Part shown: positions 63,005 to 64,000 of the stretch, one piece after another
How the letters are laid out: every line of letters begins with the position of its first letter
How positions within the stretch are numbered: the stretch's first letter is position 1
DNA from: Myxacorys almedinensis A
GTDB taxonomy: Bacteria; Cyanobacteriota; Cyanobacteriia; Leptolyngbyales; Leptolyngbyaceae
Length of the DNA stretch: 64,000 bases
Reading direction: 5' to 3'
Assembly (NCBI RefSeq): GCF_010091945.1
Contig: NZ_WVIE01000003.1
Location: 211,051 to 275,050, forward strand
The notes under the pieces: generated by a model
What the model saw: only the letters and a program-made list of their open reading frames with translations
Database searches by the model: none
What the model was told of the DNA's origin: nothing
Made by a program: the position numbers and the translations under genes

Positions 63005-64000
63005 ATGAGCTTGCTACCGAAAGAATTTCTGTCCTTGATCCTAACGTTTGCGCCCCTCTTTTCCAAACCCGTGTGGGAGTCAGCCCTGGTTCTGCTAATC
63101 GGTGCGATTGTAGCACCGGGCAAACGCACCGTCAGTTCAATTTTACGGGCAATGGGAATGCAGCAGGAACCCCACTTCCAAAACTATCATCGCGTTCTTA
63201 ATCGTGCTGTCTGGTCAAGTCGCCAAGCAAGTCGATTACTATTGCAACAGTTGGTCACTGCGTTTGTTCCAAGTGGGACATTAGTGATGGGCATCGATGA
63301 CACGATTGAGCGACGGTGGGGTAAGCGCATTGCAGCCCGAGGAATTTACCGTGACCCAGTGCGCTCTAGTGATAGCCATTTTGTCAAAACGAGTGGATTG
63401 CGATGGCTCAGTTTGATGCTGCTGGTTCCAATTCCTTGGGCGCAACGGGTTTGGGCACTGCCCTTCTTCACCGTTTTAGCACCGTCTGAGCGCTATCACC
63501 AGACTCACAAACAACGACATAAGACTTTGCTCGATTGGGGACGACAGATGCTCACGCAAGTCAGACGATGGATACCGCAGCGAACCCTTGTCTTGGTTGG
63601 CGATAGCAGTTTTGCTGCTCTAGAGTGGCTCGAAGCACTCCGACAACTTCCTACAGCCGTTTATGTGGTCACCCGATTACGATGCGATGCGGCGCTCTAT
63701 GAATCCGCACCGAAACGTCAAGCCAAACAAATGGGTCGCCCTCGCAAAGTTGGCAAACGATTACCCACACTCAAGTCACTGCTCGATGCCCCTCAGACAA
63801 CCTGGCAAGGGTTAACGATTGAGGGGTGGTACGGCGGACGCACTGGTGAACTTCAAGTGACCTCTGACACTGCTGTTTGGTATCACACCGGATTGCCTGC
63901 TGTTCCCATTCGTTGGGTACTGGTCATACCAAATCAAAAAATGCCTGCGACAGATAGTGCATTTACGATAAAGCTAAAGCCAGTGACAGAAGCAACGGTT
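63005..64000 (+). mobile_element. Transposase of an IS701/IS4-like insertion sequence (partial)
   Basis: An open frame of 332 codons runs from ATG 63005 to the window end without a stop. The product begins MSLLPKEFLSLILTFAPLFS and has the RNase H-fold plan: MGIDDTIERRWG (first catalytic D), VLVGDSSFAALEWL (second D) and further conserved IRWVLVIP. HRVLNRAVWSSRQAS and RDPVRSSDSHFVKTSGLRW are typical of IS701/DDE_5-type transposases. The right end and terminal inverted repeats are outside the window; no clear left inverted repeat was found in 62950-63004. It lies 5' of the injection operon, divergent from it. Confidence 0.85.

Overview
The window is chromosomal DNA of a cyanobacterium, probably filamentous or Leptolyngbya-like. 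The evidence is psaC (photosystem I), the very frequent GCGATCGC octamer (HIP1) in coding and non-coding DNA, and many cyanobacterial protein families. No prophage capsid, terminase or integrase genes are present. One insertion-sequence transposase runs off the right edge.

Layout. 1-5.8 kb holds housekeeping genes: a partial methyltransferase, aroC, tRNA-Lys, psaC, glmS and hisH. 5.8-9.5 kb is a compact minus-strand operon: a lipoprotein Mn superoxide dismutase, a haem/FAD/NAD(P) transmembrane reductase, a 46-residue membrane peptide and a large membrane protein of unknown function. 9.6-12.4 kb has three membrane-protein genes (holin-IV-like, AI-2E/PerM-like, DUF389). 12.6-20.8 kb is an unusual minus-strand cassette. 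Four small compositionally extreme proteins (glycine-zipper/acidic, zinc-knuckle coiled coil, Arg/Met-rich, coiled coil) precede a 1783-residue polyenzyme that joins a subtilase, a possible permuted NlpC/P60-like module, an M23 peptidase, a peptidoglycan-binding domain, a GH19-like lysozyme/chitinase and a C-terminal papain-like domain.

21.4-32.5 kb holds a two-component system followed by a surface-glycan or glycolipid locus: two tandem COG4671-type glycosyltransferases, a GT4, a GT2, an ABC exporter and a two-domain histidine phosphatase. 32.7-39.5 kb is an iron/siderophore locus (MFS, FecB-like lipoprotein, AMIN-TonB receptor, AraC/PchR-like regulator) with Fur-like sites. A toxin-antitoxin pair with a frameshifted PIN toxin lies inside it, bounded by 35-bp direct repeats. 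A Tat-exported dienelactone hydrolase follows.

41.0-62.8 kb is a complete 21-gene minus-strand operon for an extracellular or thylakoid-type contractile injection system (eCIS/tCIS). Transcription order is DUF4157 protein, AAA+ ATPase, DUF4255/Pvc16 cap, a carboxypeptidase-regulatory-like protein, two sheaths, two tubes with small accessory proteins between them, a Pro-rich protein, LysM protein, spike (gpD-like, gpV-like), PAAR tip, gp25, two baseplate J-type proteins, gpI-like, collar-domain fibre and a small coiled coil. The first gene is especially notable: its DUF4157 (HELAH) domain is fused to a C-terminal region carrying a PI3/PI4-kinase-like catalytic loop, which makes it a candidate injected effector. 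The best candidates for undescribed biology are this DUF4157-kinase fusion and the polyenzyme cassette, whose product has no visible Sec signal although it carries cell-wall hydrolase domains.
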